The notes under the pieces are model-generated. The model saw only the letters and a program-made list of their open reading frames with translations. It was not told the DNA's origin and did not search any database. A stretch of 64,000 bases of DNA, taken from NCBI RefSeq assembly GCF_014648055.1, contig NZ_BMQJ01000003.1:62001-126000 (forward strand). Direction: 5' to 3'. Of this stretch, positions 15,180 to 23,065 are shown in pieces. The translations under genes were made by a program, and so were the position numbers. Source of the stretch: Streptosporangium pseudovulgare. Lineage in GTDB: Bacteria > Actinomycetota > Actinomycetes > Streptosporangiales > Streptosporangiaceae. The stretch's first letter is position 1, and every line of letters starts with the position of its first letter.

Positions 15180-16730
15180 ATGGGCACGCTCGGCTTCTGG
15201 AGGCTGGCGCAGGCCGATCCGGACTGGATCGCGGCCGTGGACCCCGACGGCACCCCGCACCGCGCCGGCGACCTGCTCGCCCGCGCCGACCGGCTCGTGC
15301 ACGCGCTGCGGGCCCTGGGGATGGAGAACGGGGACGGACTGTGCGGCCTGGTGCCCAACGGCTCCGACGGGCTCGCGCTCTACCTCGCGGCGCTGCAGGC
15401 CGGGTGGTACTACACGCCGGTCAACTGGCACCTCACCGGCCCGGAGATCGGCCACATCGTCGCCGACAGCGAGGCCCGCGCGTTCTTCGTCCACGAGCGC
15501 TTCGCCGCCGAGGGCACGCGCGGGGCGGCCGCGTCGGGGATCGACCCGTCCCGGCTCTTCGCCCTGGGGGACGTGCCGGGGGCGCGCCCGGTCGCCGACC
15601 TGGTCGCCGGGCATCCCGCCACCGCCCCGGCCGGCCGTACGGCGGGCGCCACCATGCACTACACCTCCGGCACCACCGGCAGGCCCAAGGGCGTCCGCCG
15701 GCCGCTGAGCGGCCTGGACCCCGACGACGCGGCCGAGCTGATGACGTTCCTGCCCGCGATGTTCGGCATGACCCCGGGCGGCGGGAACGTCCACCTGGTC
15801 ACCTCGCCGGGCTACCACACCGCGGTCACCCAGTTCGGCGGCTCGGCCCTGCACATGGGCCACACCCTCGTCTTCATGGACCACTGGGACGCCGAGGAGA
15901 TGCTCCGGCTCTGCGAGCGGCACCGGGTGACCAGCTCGCACATGGTCCCCACCCACTTCAAGCGCCTGCTCGCGCTGCCTGCGGAGGTCAGGGGCGCCTA
16001 CGACCTGGCGTCGCTGCGGTGGATGATCCACGCCGCCGCGCCCTGCCCGGTGCCGGTCAAGCGGGCGATGCTCGACTGGTGGGGCGACTGCGTCTACGAG
16101 TACTACGCGGCCACCGAGGGCGGCGGCACGATCGCGACCCCGGAGGACTGGAAGAAGCACCCCGGCACCGTCGGGCGGCCCTGGCCGATCAGTGAACTGC
16201 TCATCGTGGACGACGAGCTGCGGCCCGTCCCGTCCGGCACCCCCGGCACGGTCTACATGAAGATGGCCGGCGCGACCTTCGAGTACAAGGGCGACCGGGC
16301 CAAGACCGAGGCCGGCCGCCTCGACGACTTCTTCACCGTCGGCGACATCGGCTACCTCGACGGGGACGGCTTCCTGTTCCTCTGCGACCGGAAGGCGGAC
16401 GTGATCATCTCCGGCGGGGCCAACATCTACCCCGCCGAGATCGAGAACGAGCTGATGGTGCACCCCAAGGTCGCCGACGTGGCCGTGTTCGGCGTCCCGG
16501 ACGAGGAGTGGGGCGAGCAGATCAAGGCCGTGGTCGAGCCCGCGCCCGGCGTCGAGCCCTCGCCCGAGCTGGCCGTCGAGCTCGTCGAGTCGCTCCGGGG
16601 CCGGCTGTCCACCATGAAGTGGCCGAGGTCGGTGGACTTCGTCGCGGAGATGCCGCGCGAGCCCAACGGCAAGCTCCTCAAACGCAGGCTGCGGGACCCG
16701 TACTGGGAGGGGCACGACCGTGCGATCTGA
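15180..16730 (+). CDS. Acyl-CoA synthetase (FadD family)
   Basis: A 516-aa AMP-forming ligase. The P-loop YTSGTTGRPKG is at residues 161-171. YEYYAATEGGG is the adenine-binding A5 region, FFTVGDIGYLDGDGFLFLCDR contains the hinge aspartate, and NGKLLKRRLR carries the catalytic lysine. It activates a carboxylic acid as its CoA thioester. The ATG at 15180 follows GGGAAGGA with good spacing; an earlier in-frame extension has no ribosome site. It is first in a rightward operon with the DUF35, Ltp and second FadD genes. Confidence 0.88.
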   Translation: MGTLGFWRLAQADPDWIAAVDPDGTPHRAGDLLARADRLVHALRALGMENGDGLCGLVPNGSDGLALYLAALQAGWYYTPVNWHLTGPEIGHIVADSEARAFFVHERFAAEGTRGAAASGIDPSRLFALGDVPGARPVADLVAGHPATAPAGRTAGATMHYTSGTTGRPKGVRRPLSGLDPDDAAELMTFLPAMFGMTPGGGNVHLVTSPGYHTAVTQFGGSALHMGHTLVFMDHWDAEEMLRLCERHRVTSSHMVPTHFKRLLALPAEVRGAYDLASLRWMIHAAAPCPVPVKRAMLDWWGDCVYEYYAATEGGGTIATPEDWKKHPGTVGRPWPISELLIVDDELRPVPSGTPGTVYMKMAGATFEYKGDRAKTEAGRLDDFFTVGDIGYLDGDGFLFLCDRKADVIISGGANIYPAEIENELMVHPKVADVAVFGVPDEEWGEQIKAVVEPAPGVEPSPELAVELVESLRGRLSTMKWPRSVDFVAEMPREPNGKLLKRRLRDPYWEGHDRAI

Positions 16731-16796
16731 GCGACCCGAACGCGCCGCGGGGACGCGGCCCCGGACCGCCGCGCGGCCCCGGACCGGGAGGCGCCG

Positions 16797-17684
16797 GTGA
16801 TCCCGCGGACGCGGCACGTGCTGGAGTTCCCCGGCGGCTACACCCGGACGACCGGGCCGGTGATCGGCCGGTTCCTCACCGAGCTGCGCGACCGCCGCCT
16901 CGTCGGGGTCCGCACCGCGACGGGCCGGACGCTGGTGCCGCCGCTGGAGTACGACCCGGACACCGGGGACGCCGTCACCGGCGAGTTCGTCGAGGTCGGC
17001 CCGGCCGGGACGGTCGAGAGCTGGTCGTGGGCGGGCTCCCCGCGCGCCGGTCACCCGCTGGACCGGCCGTTCGCCTGGGCCCTGATCCGCCTGGACGGCG
17101 CCGACACCTCCCTGCTGCACGCGGTGGACGCGGGCGACGTCCGGGCCATGCGCCCCGGCCTGCGGGTCCGGCCCCGCTGGCGGGCCGAGCGCACCGGCCG
17201 CGTCACCGACATCGAGTGCTTCGTCCCGGAGGTCACGGCGATGACCGCTTCGGTGCGGGTGGAGTACACCGTCACGCCGGGGCTGGCGCTCGCCCACTTC
17301 CTTTCGGGGATCGCCCGGGGCGTCTTCCTCGGCAGCCGCTGCGGCTCCTGCGGCAAGGTGTACGTGCCCTACCGGCTGTCCTGCCCCGAGTGCGGCGTCG
17401 CCGTCACCGAGGAGGTCGAGCTGCCCGGCACCGGCACGGTCACCACCTTCGCGATCAACAACCTCCCGGACCCGCGCGCCCCCGAGGTGCCGTTCGTGTC
17501 GGCCTACGTCCTCCTCGACGGCGCCGACATCCCCATGATCGTCCTGATCGGTGAGATCCCGGCCCACGAGGTGCGGGAGGGCATGCGGGTGCGGGCGGTG
17601 TGGGCGCCGGAGTCCGGACGCGGGCCGTCCATGGACAGCGTGCGGTGGTTCGCCCCCACCGGCGAGCCGGACGAGGAGGTGTGA
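16797..17684 (+). CDS. Tandem DUF35 OB-fold protein (thiolase partner)
   Basis: A 295-aa protein. Residues 1-150 and 170-290 are two OB-fold-like segments. The second has a rubredoxin-like zinc ribbon (CGSCGKVYVPYRLSCPECG) and the C-terminal OB fold typical of DUF35. In sterol-degrading actinobacteria such proteins bind SCP2-type thiolases or aldolases (Rv3521 with Ltp4/Ltp3). Here the gene directly precedes two such thiolases and its TGA shares a base with the next ATG (TGATG). It starts at GTG 16797. Confidence 0.8.
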   Translation: MIPRTRHVLEFPGGYTRTTGPVIGRFLTELRDRRLVGVRTATGRTLVPPLEYDPDTGDAVTGEFVEVGPAGTVESWSWAGSPRAGHPLDRPFAWALIRLDGADTSLLHAVDAGDVRAMRPGLRVRPRWRAERTGRVTDIECFVPEVTAMTASVRVEYTVTPGLALAHFLSGIARGVFLGSRCGSCGKVYVPYRLSCPECGVAVTEEVELPGTGTVTTFAINNLPDPRAPEVPFVSAYVLLDGADIPMIVLIGEIPAHEVREGMRVRAVWAPESGRGPSMDSVRWFAPTGEPDEEV

Positions 17685-18709
17685 TGCGCGAGGTCGCGGT
17701 GGTGGCGTTCGCGCAGACCCGGCACAGCGCCGTGGACGAGGGAAGCAGCGAGCCGGAGATGATCCTCGGACCGCTGGAGGAGGTCCGCCGGGCGACCGGG
17801 CTGCGCCGGTTCGGCTTCACCTGCTCGGGCTCGTGCGACTACCTGGCGGGCGCGCCGTTCTCCTTCGTCTCCGCGCTGGACGCGCTCGGCGCCTGGCCGC
17901 CGATCTCCGAGAGCCACGTGGAGATGGACGCCGCCTGGGCGCTGTACGAGGCGTGGGCCAGGCTGCAGCACGGCGACGTCGACTCCGCCCTCGTCTACGG
18001 CTTCGGCAAGTCGTCCCAGGGCGACCTGCGGGAGATCATGACACTCCAGCTCGACCCCTACTACCTGGCCCCGCTCGGCCTCGACCAGGTCTCCCTCGCC
18101 GCGCTCCAGGCGTCGGCCGTGGCCGCGGACCGCGCCGAGCTGGACGAGATCGTACGGCGCAGCCGCGCCGCCGGCCGGGCCAACCCTCACGCCCTCGACC
18201 TGCCCGACCCCGAGGGGGAGGAGTTCGAGGTCGCGCCGCTGCGGCCGTACGACATCGCCCCGATCACCGACGGCGCCGCCGCGGTGGTGCTGGCCGCCGG
18301 CGACCTGGCCCGGGAGCTGTGCGAGCGGCCCGCGTGGATAAAAGGCGTCGCGCACCGCATAGAGCCGCACTACCCGGGCATGAGGGATCTCGCCCGGTCG
18401 GCCTCCGCCGCCGCAGCCGCACGTGCGGCGGGGGCCGGCAAGGGTCAGCCCGACGTGGCCGAGCTGCACGCCCAGTTCAGCCACGAGGAGGTCGTGCTGC
18501 GCCGGGCCCTGGACATCCCCGGCGCCACATCCGTCAACCCCAGCGGCGGGCCGCTGGCCGCCAACCCCGTCATGGCCACCGGCCTCATCCGCATCGGCGA
18601 GGCCGCCCGGCACGTCATGGAGGGAAGGGCCGGCCGCGCCGTCGCGCACGCCGCCGGCGGCCCCTGCCTCCAGCACAACCTCGTCGCCGTGCTGGAGGGC
18701 GGAAGATGA
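17684..18709 (+). CDS. Thiolase-like lipid-transfer protein, Ltp4-like
   Basis: A 341-aa SCP-x/thiolase superfamily protein beginning MREVAVVAFAQTRH. FTCSGSCDYLAGAPFSF and ALVYGFGKSSQGDLREI resemble the Rv3522 (Ltp4) type. NPSGGPLAANPVMATGLIRI and HAAGGPCLQHN are C-terminal thiolase motifs, so the second cysteine is retained while the normal nucleophilic-cysteine segment is unusual. Likely role: thiolysis or retro-aldol cleavage of a CoA ester together with the next protein and the DUF35 partner. It overlaps both neighbours by 1-4 nt. Confidence 0.8.
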   Translation: MREVAVVAFAQTRHSAVDEGSSEPEMILGPLEEVRRATGLRRFGFTCSGSCDYLAGAPFSFVSALDALGAWPPISESHVEMDAAWALYEAWARLQHGDVDSALVYGFGKSSQGDLREIMTLQLDPYYLAPLGLDQVSLAALQASAVAADRAELDEIVRRSRAAGRANPHALDLPDPEGEEFEVAPLRPYDIAPITDGAAAVVLAAGDLARELCERPAWIKGVAHRIEPHYPGMRDLARSASAAAAARAAGAGKGQPDVAELHAQFSHEEVVLRRALDIPGATSVNPSGGPLAANPVMATGLIRIGEAARHVMEGRAGRAVAHAAGGPCLQHNLVAVLEGGR

Positions 18710-19854
18710 ACCGTTGCGCGGTGATCGGGGTCGGGCAGACGCGGTACACGACGCGGCGGCGCGACGTGTCCCTCGCCGGACTGGTCCGCGAGGCGGCGCT
18801 GCGCGCCCTGGAGGACGCCGGGCTGACCTGGAAGGACATCGACGCCGTCGTCATCGGCAAGGCGCCCGACCTGTTCGAGGGCGTGATGATGCCGGAGGCG
18901 TACCTCGCCGACGCGCTCGGCGCGGCGGGCAAGCCGATGATGCGGGTGCACACCGCCGGTTCGGTCGGCGGGTCCACCGCGCTGGCCGGGGCCTCGCTCG
19001 TCCAGGGCGGCGTGCACGGCCGGGTGCTCACGGTGGCGTTCGAGAAGCAGTCGGAGTCCAACGCCACCTGGGCGCTGTCCACGCACCTGCCGTTCAGCGC
19101 CTCGCTGGTGGTCGGCGCGGGCGGCTACTTCGCCCCGCACATCCGCGAGTACATCCGCCGCTCCGGCGCCCCGGACCACGTCGGCACGCTCGTGGCGGTC
19201 AAGGACCGGCGCAACGCGCTGCGGAACCCCTACGCCCACCTGCGCATCCCCGGCATCGACCGGGCGATGGTCGAGGCGACGCCGATGCTGTGGGAGCCGA
19301 TCCGCTACCTGGAGACCTGCCCGTCCTCCGACGGCGCGTGCGCGATGGTGCTGGCCGCCGAGGACCGGCTCACCGGCTCCGTCCCCGCCTGGGTCCTGGG
19401 CGCGGCCATGCGGTCCGAGCCGATCTTCCGGGCGGGCCGGGACACCGTGAACCCCCGGGGCGGCCGGGACTGCGCCGCCGACGTGTACCGGCAGGCGGGG
19501 ATCACCGACCCGCGCCGGGAGATCGACGTGGCCGAGGTGTACGTCCCCTTCTCCTGGTACGAGCCGATGTGGCTGGAGAACCTCGGGTTCGCCCCCGAGG
19601 GGGAGGGGTGGAAGCTCACCGAGTCCGGCGCCACCGCCCTGGACGGCGACATCCCGTGGAACGCCTCCGGCGGGGTGCTGTCGAGCAACCCCATCGGCGC
19701 GTCCGGAATGATCCGGTTCGCCGAGGCGGCGCTCCAGGTCAGGGGAATGGCGGGCGAGCACCAGGTGGACGGCGCCCGCCGGGCCCTCGGGCACGCCTAC
19801 GGCGGAGGCGCCCAGTTCTTCGCGATGTGGATGGTCGGCAGCGACAGACCCTGA
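18706..19854 (+). CDS. Thiolase-like lipid-transfer protein, Ltp3-like
   Basis: A 382-aa thiolase superfamily member. At the nucleophile site it reads HTAGSVGGSTALAGAS, with no cysteine, and the terminal motif is GHAYGGGAQFF where canonical thiolases have a cysteine. It does retain NASGGVLSSNPIGASGMIRF. Loss of both cysteines argues against a free-standing thiolase and fits a heteromeric or aldolase-type partner of the preceding gene, as with Ltp3/Ltp4 and Ltp2-DUF35. The ATG at 18706 overlaps the preceding stop by 4 nt. Confidence 0.8.
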   Translation: MNRCAVIGVGQTRYTTRRRDVSLAGLVREAALRALEDAGLTWKDIDAVVIGKAPDLFEGVMMPEAYLADALGAAGKPMMRVHTAGSVGGSTALAGASLVQGGVHGRVLTVAFEKQSESNATWALSTHLPFSASLVVGAGGYFAPHIREYIRRSGAPDHVGTLVAVKDRRNALRNPYAHLRIPGIDRAMVEATPMLWEPIRYLETCPSSDGACAMVLAAEDRLTGSVPAWVLGAAMRSEPIFRAGRDTVNPRGGRDCAADVYRQAGITDPRREIDVAEVYVPFSWYEPMWLENLGFAPEGEGWKLTESGATALDGDIPWNASGGVLSSNPIGASGMIRFAEAALQVRGMAGEHQVDGARRALGHAYGGGAQFFAMWMVGSDRP

Positions 19855-19872
19855 CCCCTCCGGGAGGACCGA

Positions 19873-21462
19873 ATGGAGTTCAACCACGCGGATCTGTTCG
19901 AGGGCCTCGCGGACGCGATCGGGGACCGGGTCGCCGTCGTCTGCGGCGACGACCGGATGACCTACGCCGGGCTGGACGCCGAGGCCAACCGGCTGGCCCA
20001 CCACCTCCGGGAGGTGGGCGTGCGGGCCGGGCAGCACGTCGGCATCCAGCTCCGCAACGGGATCGAGTACGTCGTGGGCCTGCTGGCCGCGCTGAAGATC
20101 CGGGCCGTGCCGGTCAACGTCAACCACCGCTACGTCGAGGAGGAGCTGCTGCACCTCTACCGCGACTCCGACATCGTGGCCCTGCTGTTCGACGCGGAGT
20201 TCGACGGGCGGGTGTCGGCCGTGGCGCCGCGGGCCGAGCGGCTCGGGCACCTGATCGTGGCGGGCGGCCCGTCCTCGCTCGGGGCGGCGGTGCCGTACGA
20301 GGCGGCACTGGCCGGGCGGCCGGCCGGCCGCGGCTTCCCCGAGCGGTCGGGCGACGACGTCTACATCATCTACACCGGCGGCACCACCGGCATGCCCAAG
20401 GGCGTGATGTGGCGGTGCGAGGACCTGTTCTTCGCCTTCGGCGGCGGCAACCCGTACGGCGAGCCGCGCGCCACGCCGCGCGCGGTCGTCGAGGCGGCCA
20501 CGGCGGGCCGGCCGTTCAGCATGATGACGGCGGCTCCGCTGATGCACGGCGCGGCCCAGATGGCCACCTTCATCACCTGGTGGCTGGGCGGCACCATGGT
20601 CTACGTCCGCCGGTTCGACCCGGCCGAGGTGCTGCGGGCCATCGACCGGGAACGTGTCGTGTCGATCAACATCACCGGCGACGCGATGGCCCGTCCGCTG
20701 GCCGAGGAGATCGCCAGGGGCGGTCACGACCTGTCGTCGCTGTTCGGGGTCAGCTCCACCGGCGCCATCCTGAGCGGGGCCGTCCGCGACCGGCTGGCCG
20801 AGCTGCTGCCGGACCGGATGATCATTGAAAGCTTCGGCTCCAGCGAGTCCGGCTACACCGCCTCCGCCGTGCCCGGCTCCTCACCGGAGTCGGGGCAGCG
20901 GTTCCGCGCCAACGACGGCTCCGGCCTGGCCGTGCTCGACGAGAAGCTGGAGCCGGTCGAACCCGGTTCGGGCCGGCTCGGCACGGTCGCCAAGAGCGGC
21001 CGGATCGCGTTCGGCTACTACCGCGACGAGGACAAGACGCGCCGCACCTTCGTCACCGACCGGGCGGGCACCCGCTGGCTGCTCACCGGCGACATCGCCA
21101 CGGTCGAGGAGGACGGCACCATGACGATCTTCGGCCGGGGGTCGGCCTGCATCAACACCGGCGGCGAGAAGGTCTTCCCGGAGGAGGTCGAGGCGGTCCT
21201 CAAGGGGCACCCGGAGGTCTTCGACGCGGTGGTCGCCGGAGTCCCCGACGAGCGGTGGGGTGAGCGCGTCGCCGCCGTGGTCGAGCCGCGGCCGGGCGCG
21301 GCCCCATCGGCCGAGGCGCTGACCGCGCACTGCCGTACCCGGCTCTCCGGCTACAAGGTGCCGCGCACCTTCGCCTTCGTCGAGAAGATGGTCCGCTCCC
21401 CGGCGGGCAAGGCCGACTACCGCTGGGCCCGCGAAACCGCCCGGTCCGCAGCGTCACCCTGA
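19873..21462 (+). CDS. Acyl-CoA synthetase, FadD19-like
   Basis: A 529-aa AMP-forming ligase. The P-loop YTGGTTGMPKGVMWR starts at residue 167, and MARPLAEEI, SFGSSESGY, GRGSACINTGGEKVFPEEVE and SPAGKADYRWA follow. These segments strongly recall mycobacterial FadD19, the C26/C24 sterol side-chain CoA ligase. Its place after the DUF35 and Ltp genes supports a sterol-like substrate, though no ring-degradation gene is visible here. The ATG has GGGAGGA upstream. It is last in the rightward operon. Confidence 0.88.
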   Translation: MEFNHADLFEGLADAIGDRVAVVCGDDRMTYAGLDAEANRLAHHLREVGVRAGQHVGIQLRNGIEYVVGLLAALKIRAVPVNVNHRYVEEELLHLYRDSDIVALLFDAEFDGRVSAVAPRAERLGHLIVAGGPSSLGAAVPYEAALAGRPAGRGFPERSGDDVYIIYTGGTTGMPKGVMWRCEDLFFAFGGGNPYGEPRATPRAVVEAATAGRPFSMMTAAPLMHGAAQMATFITWWLGGTMVYVRRFDPAEVLRAIDRERVVSINITGDAMARPLAEEIARGGHDLSSLFGVSSTGAILSGAVRDRLAELLPDRMIIESFGSSESGYTASAVPGSSPESGQRFRANDGSGLAVLDEKLEPVEPGSGRLGTVAKSGRIAFGYYRDEDKTRRTFVTDRAGTRWLLTGDIATVEEDGTMTIFGRGSACINTGGEKVFPEEVEAVLKGHPEVFDAVVAGVPDERWGERVAAVVEPRPGAAPSAEALTAHCRTRLSGYKVPRTFAFVEKMVRSPAGKADYRWARETARSAASP

Positions 21463-21526
21463 GCCGCGACGCGCAGCGTCGCCATCAACACAGCCCCGAG
21501 CCGCGACGCGCAGCGTCGCCATCAAC
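21461..21526. repeat. Duplicated 29-bp hairpin element
   Basis: A 29-nt sequence occurs at 21461-21489 and again at 21498-21526 without mismatch. Each copy contains GCGACGC-GCA-GCGTCGC, a 7-bp stem with a 3-nt loop. It lies between convergent genes and overlaps both stop regions, so it may act as a bidirectional terminator. Confidence 0.75.
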
Positions 21527-22478
21527 TCGCCGTCTCAGGGTCCTTGCGGAGGGCGGAGGTGATGGCCAGGCCGGTCTCCCGGGACATGGGGCCGTCACCG
21601 GGGAGGCCGAGCTGGACGGCGAGGTCGCGGCCGTAGAGGTCGACGGAAGCCTCGACGAGGTCGGCGAGGGAGGCGGTGGTGGCGCGGGCGCGGGCCCAGG
21701 CGGTGGCACCGACGATCATGGCGACGAGGACGGCGGGCCACCACACCGCCGCCACGGAGAGATAGAGGACCGCCCAGCCGGCCAGGCGGGCGGCGGCAGC
21801 GTGGGCGTCGCGGGCGGCGGTGAGCTCCGCACGGGCCGTGTCGGGGATGACGAGCCACAGGCGCGGCCATGCGCCGGTGAGGTCGAGGTCGTAGGCGTCG
21901 TGGACGCGCCGGTCCATGGCGTACAGCCGGTCCCCGATCCAGGTGGGGTGCCGGGGGAGACACAGAGCGATGTCGTTCCGGGCGGAGATCGCCTCCGCGA
22001 GGCCCTCCGCGGCCTCCTCCGCGGGTCCCACGGCGGCCGGGGCCTCTTTCGCGGGCCCCGCGGCCGGCCTGGACGCCTGGGCGCGGACGGCGGCGACGAC
22101 CATCCGATGAACACGCGCGTCGGCCTCGCGCCAGCGGCGGCGGCGGCGTTCGGCCAGGAGGCGGGCGGGCCGGCGGTGGCCGGGGAACGACCACGCGCGC
22201 TCGGCCAACCGGCCCAGCGCACCGGCGGCGAGCCCCGCCGCCGCGGCGGCGGCCAGAACGGCGGTCGCGCCGAGGACGACGGTCCCCGGAGCGGAGGCGG
22301 CGGGCCGGGCCGCCAGCCGGTCCGTCGCGTCACGGAGCACGGCGGGGTCGAAGGCGTGCGAGTGGCCGAGCGTCACGGCACCGGCCACGAAGATCAGGTA
22401 GACCAGCCCGGGGAGGACGAGCAGGGTGAACCAGCGTTCGGCGAGCTTCTTCCCCAGCTCATCGAGGAATCCGGTCAC
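21522..22478 (-). CDS. Membrane protein of the CHAT locus
   Basis: A 318-aa protein. Two helices (about residues 16-36 and 65-90) come first, then a cytosolic, Ala/Arg/Glu-rich helical segment, then PTWIGDRLYAMDRRVHDAYDLDL and WPRLWLVIPDTARAEL, two further adjacent helices (about 240-285) and a cytosolic tail. I recall similar proteins beside CHAT genes in actinomycetes but know no function. The GTG at 22478 overlaps the stop of the small upstream gene by 4 nt (GTGA); a longer frame exists but lacks a ribosome site. It may anchor or sense for the CHAT system at the membrane. Confidence 0.7.
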   Translation of the reverse strand: MTGFLDELGKKLAERWFTLLVLPGLVYLIFVAGAVTLGHSHAFDPAVLRDATDRLAARPAASAPGTVVLGATAVLAAAAAAGLAAGALGRLAERAWSFPGHRRPARLLAERRRRRWREADARVHRMVVAAVRAQASRPAAGPAKEAPAAVGPAEEAAEGLAEAISARNDIALCLPRHPTWIGDRLYAMDRRVHDAYDLDLTGAWPRLWLVIPDTARAELTAARDAHAAAARLAGWAVLYLSVAAVWWPAVLVAMIVGATAWARARATTASLADLVEASVDLYGRDLAVQLGLPGDGPMSRETGLAITSALRKDPETAS

Positions 22479-22888
22479 GTCCGGACCTGGACCGATGTGA
22501 GGGGTCGGTCCGTCACCGCGCAGCGCGGTGGCCCGGCGTCCCGGGCGGCGACCTCGACACGGTCGCACGGCACGGCGGCCGGGCAGGTCCAGGCGTGTAC
22601 CACCGGATGTCCGCCGCCGGTTCCGGGCAGCGCCCGGTAGGCGCGTTCCGGCCGGGTCACCGGGCCGACCCCGAGCGTCGCCATGGCCTCGTCCAAGGCG
22701 TCCAGATCCTTCACGAGAGCGGAGGGGGCACCGCCCGCCCCCCTGACCGCGGTGAGGAGCCGCGCCACCACGTCACCGGCCCCCGCCTCGTCGGCCAGAG
22801 CGTGGAACTCGCCGTCCTCCATCGCGGTGCACAATCGCCTGATCCGCTCGGCCGCCTCGTCCACAGCCCCGCACCTCTCACACCGCAC
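22475..22888 (-). CDS. Small cysteine-containing protein of the CHAT locus
   Basis: A 137-aa protein. N-terminal CERCG and a helical hairpin (residues 10-80) are followed by a C-terminal segment with WTCPAAVPCDRVEV and PPRCAVTDRPL. The spacing of these three cysteines suggests a small zinc ribbon, perhaps completed by another residue. The GTG at 22888 is preferred because GGGGAGG lies 11 nt upstream; an ATG 45 nt earlier (22933) has no ribosome site. It is translationally coupled to the membrane protein and divergent from the TPR-CHAT gene. I do not recognise the family; an adaptor or sensor role is inference. Confidence 0.6.
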   Translation of the reverse strand: MRCERCGAVDEAAERIRRLCTAMEDGEFHALADEAGAGDVVARLLTAVRGAGGAPSALVKDLDALDEAMATLGVGPVTRPERAYRALPGTGGGHPVVHAWTCPAAVPCDRVEVAARDAGPPRCAVTDRPLTSVQVRT

Positions 22889-23065
22889 CCGGCACCGTGC
22901 CTCCCCAAAGGGGTTGCCTGACCAGATAATCATGATCAGAGTGAGTCCGGAACGGTGGAACCCGGATGAGACGGTCCGTCGTCGGTCCACTGACGGCCGG
23001 CGCCGTTCTCCGGTCGGAGAGACGTCCGCGTCGTCGTGGGCGAGGGACGCGCTGCCGGAGGTGCC

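Noticed and set aside
15036-17567. 843-codon leftward open frame
   Set aside because: Shadow of the fadD and DUF35 genes; composition is repetitive and no start or motif supports it.
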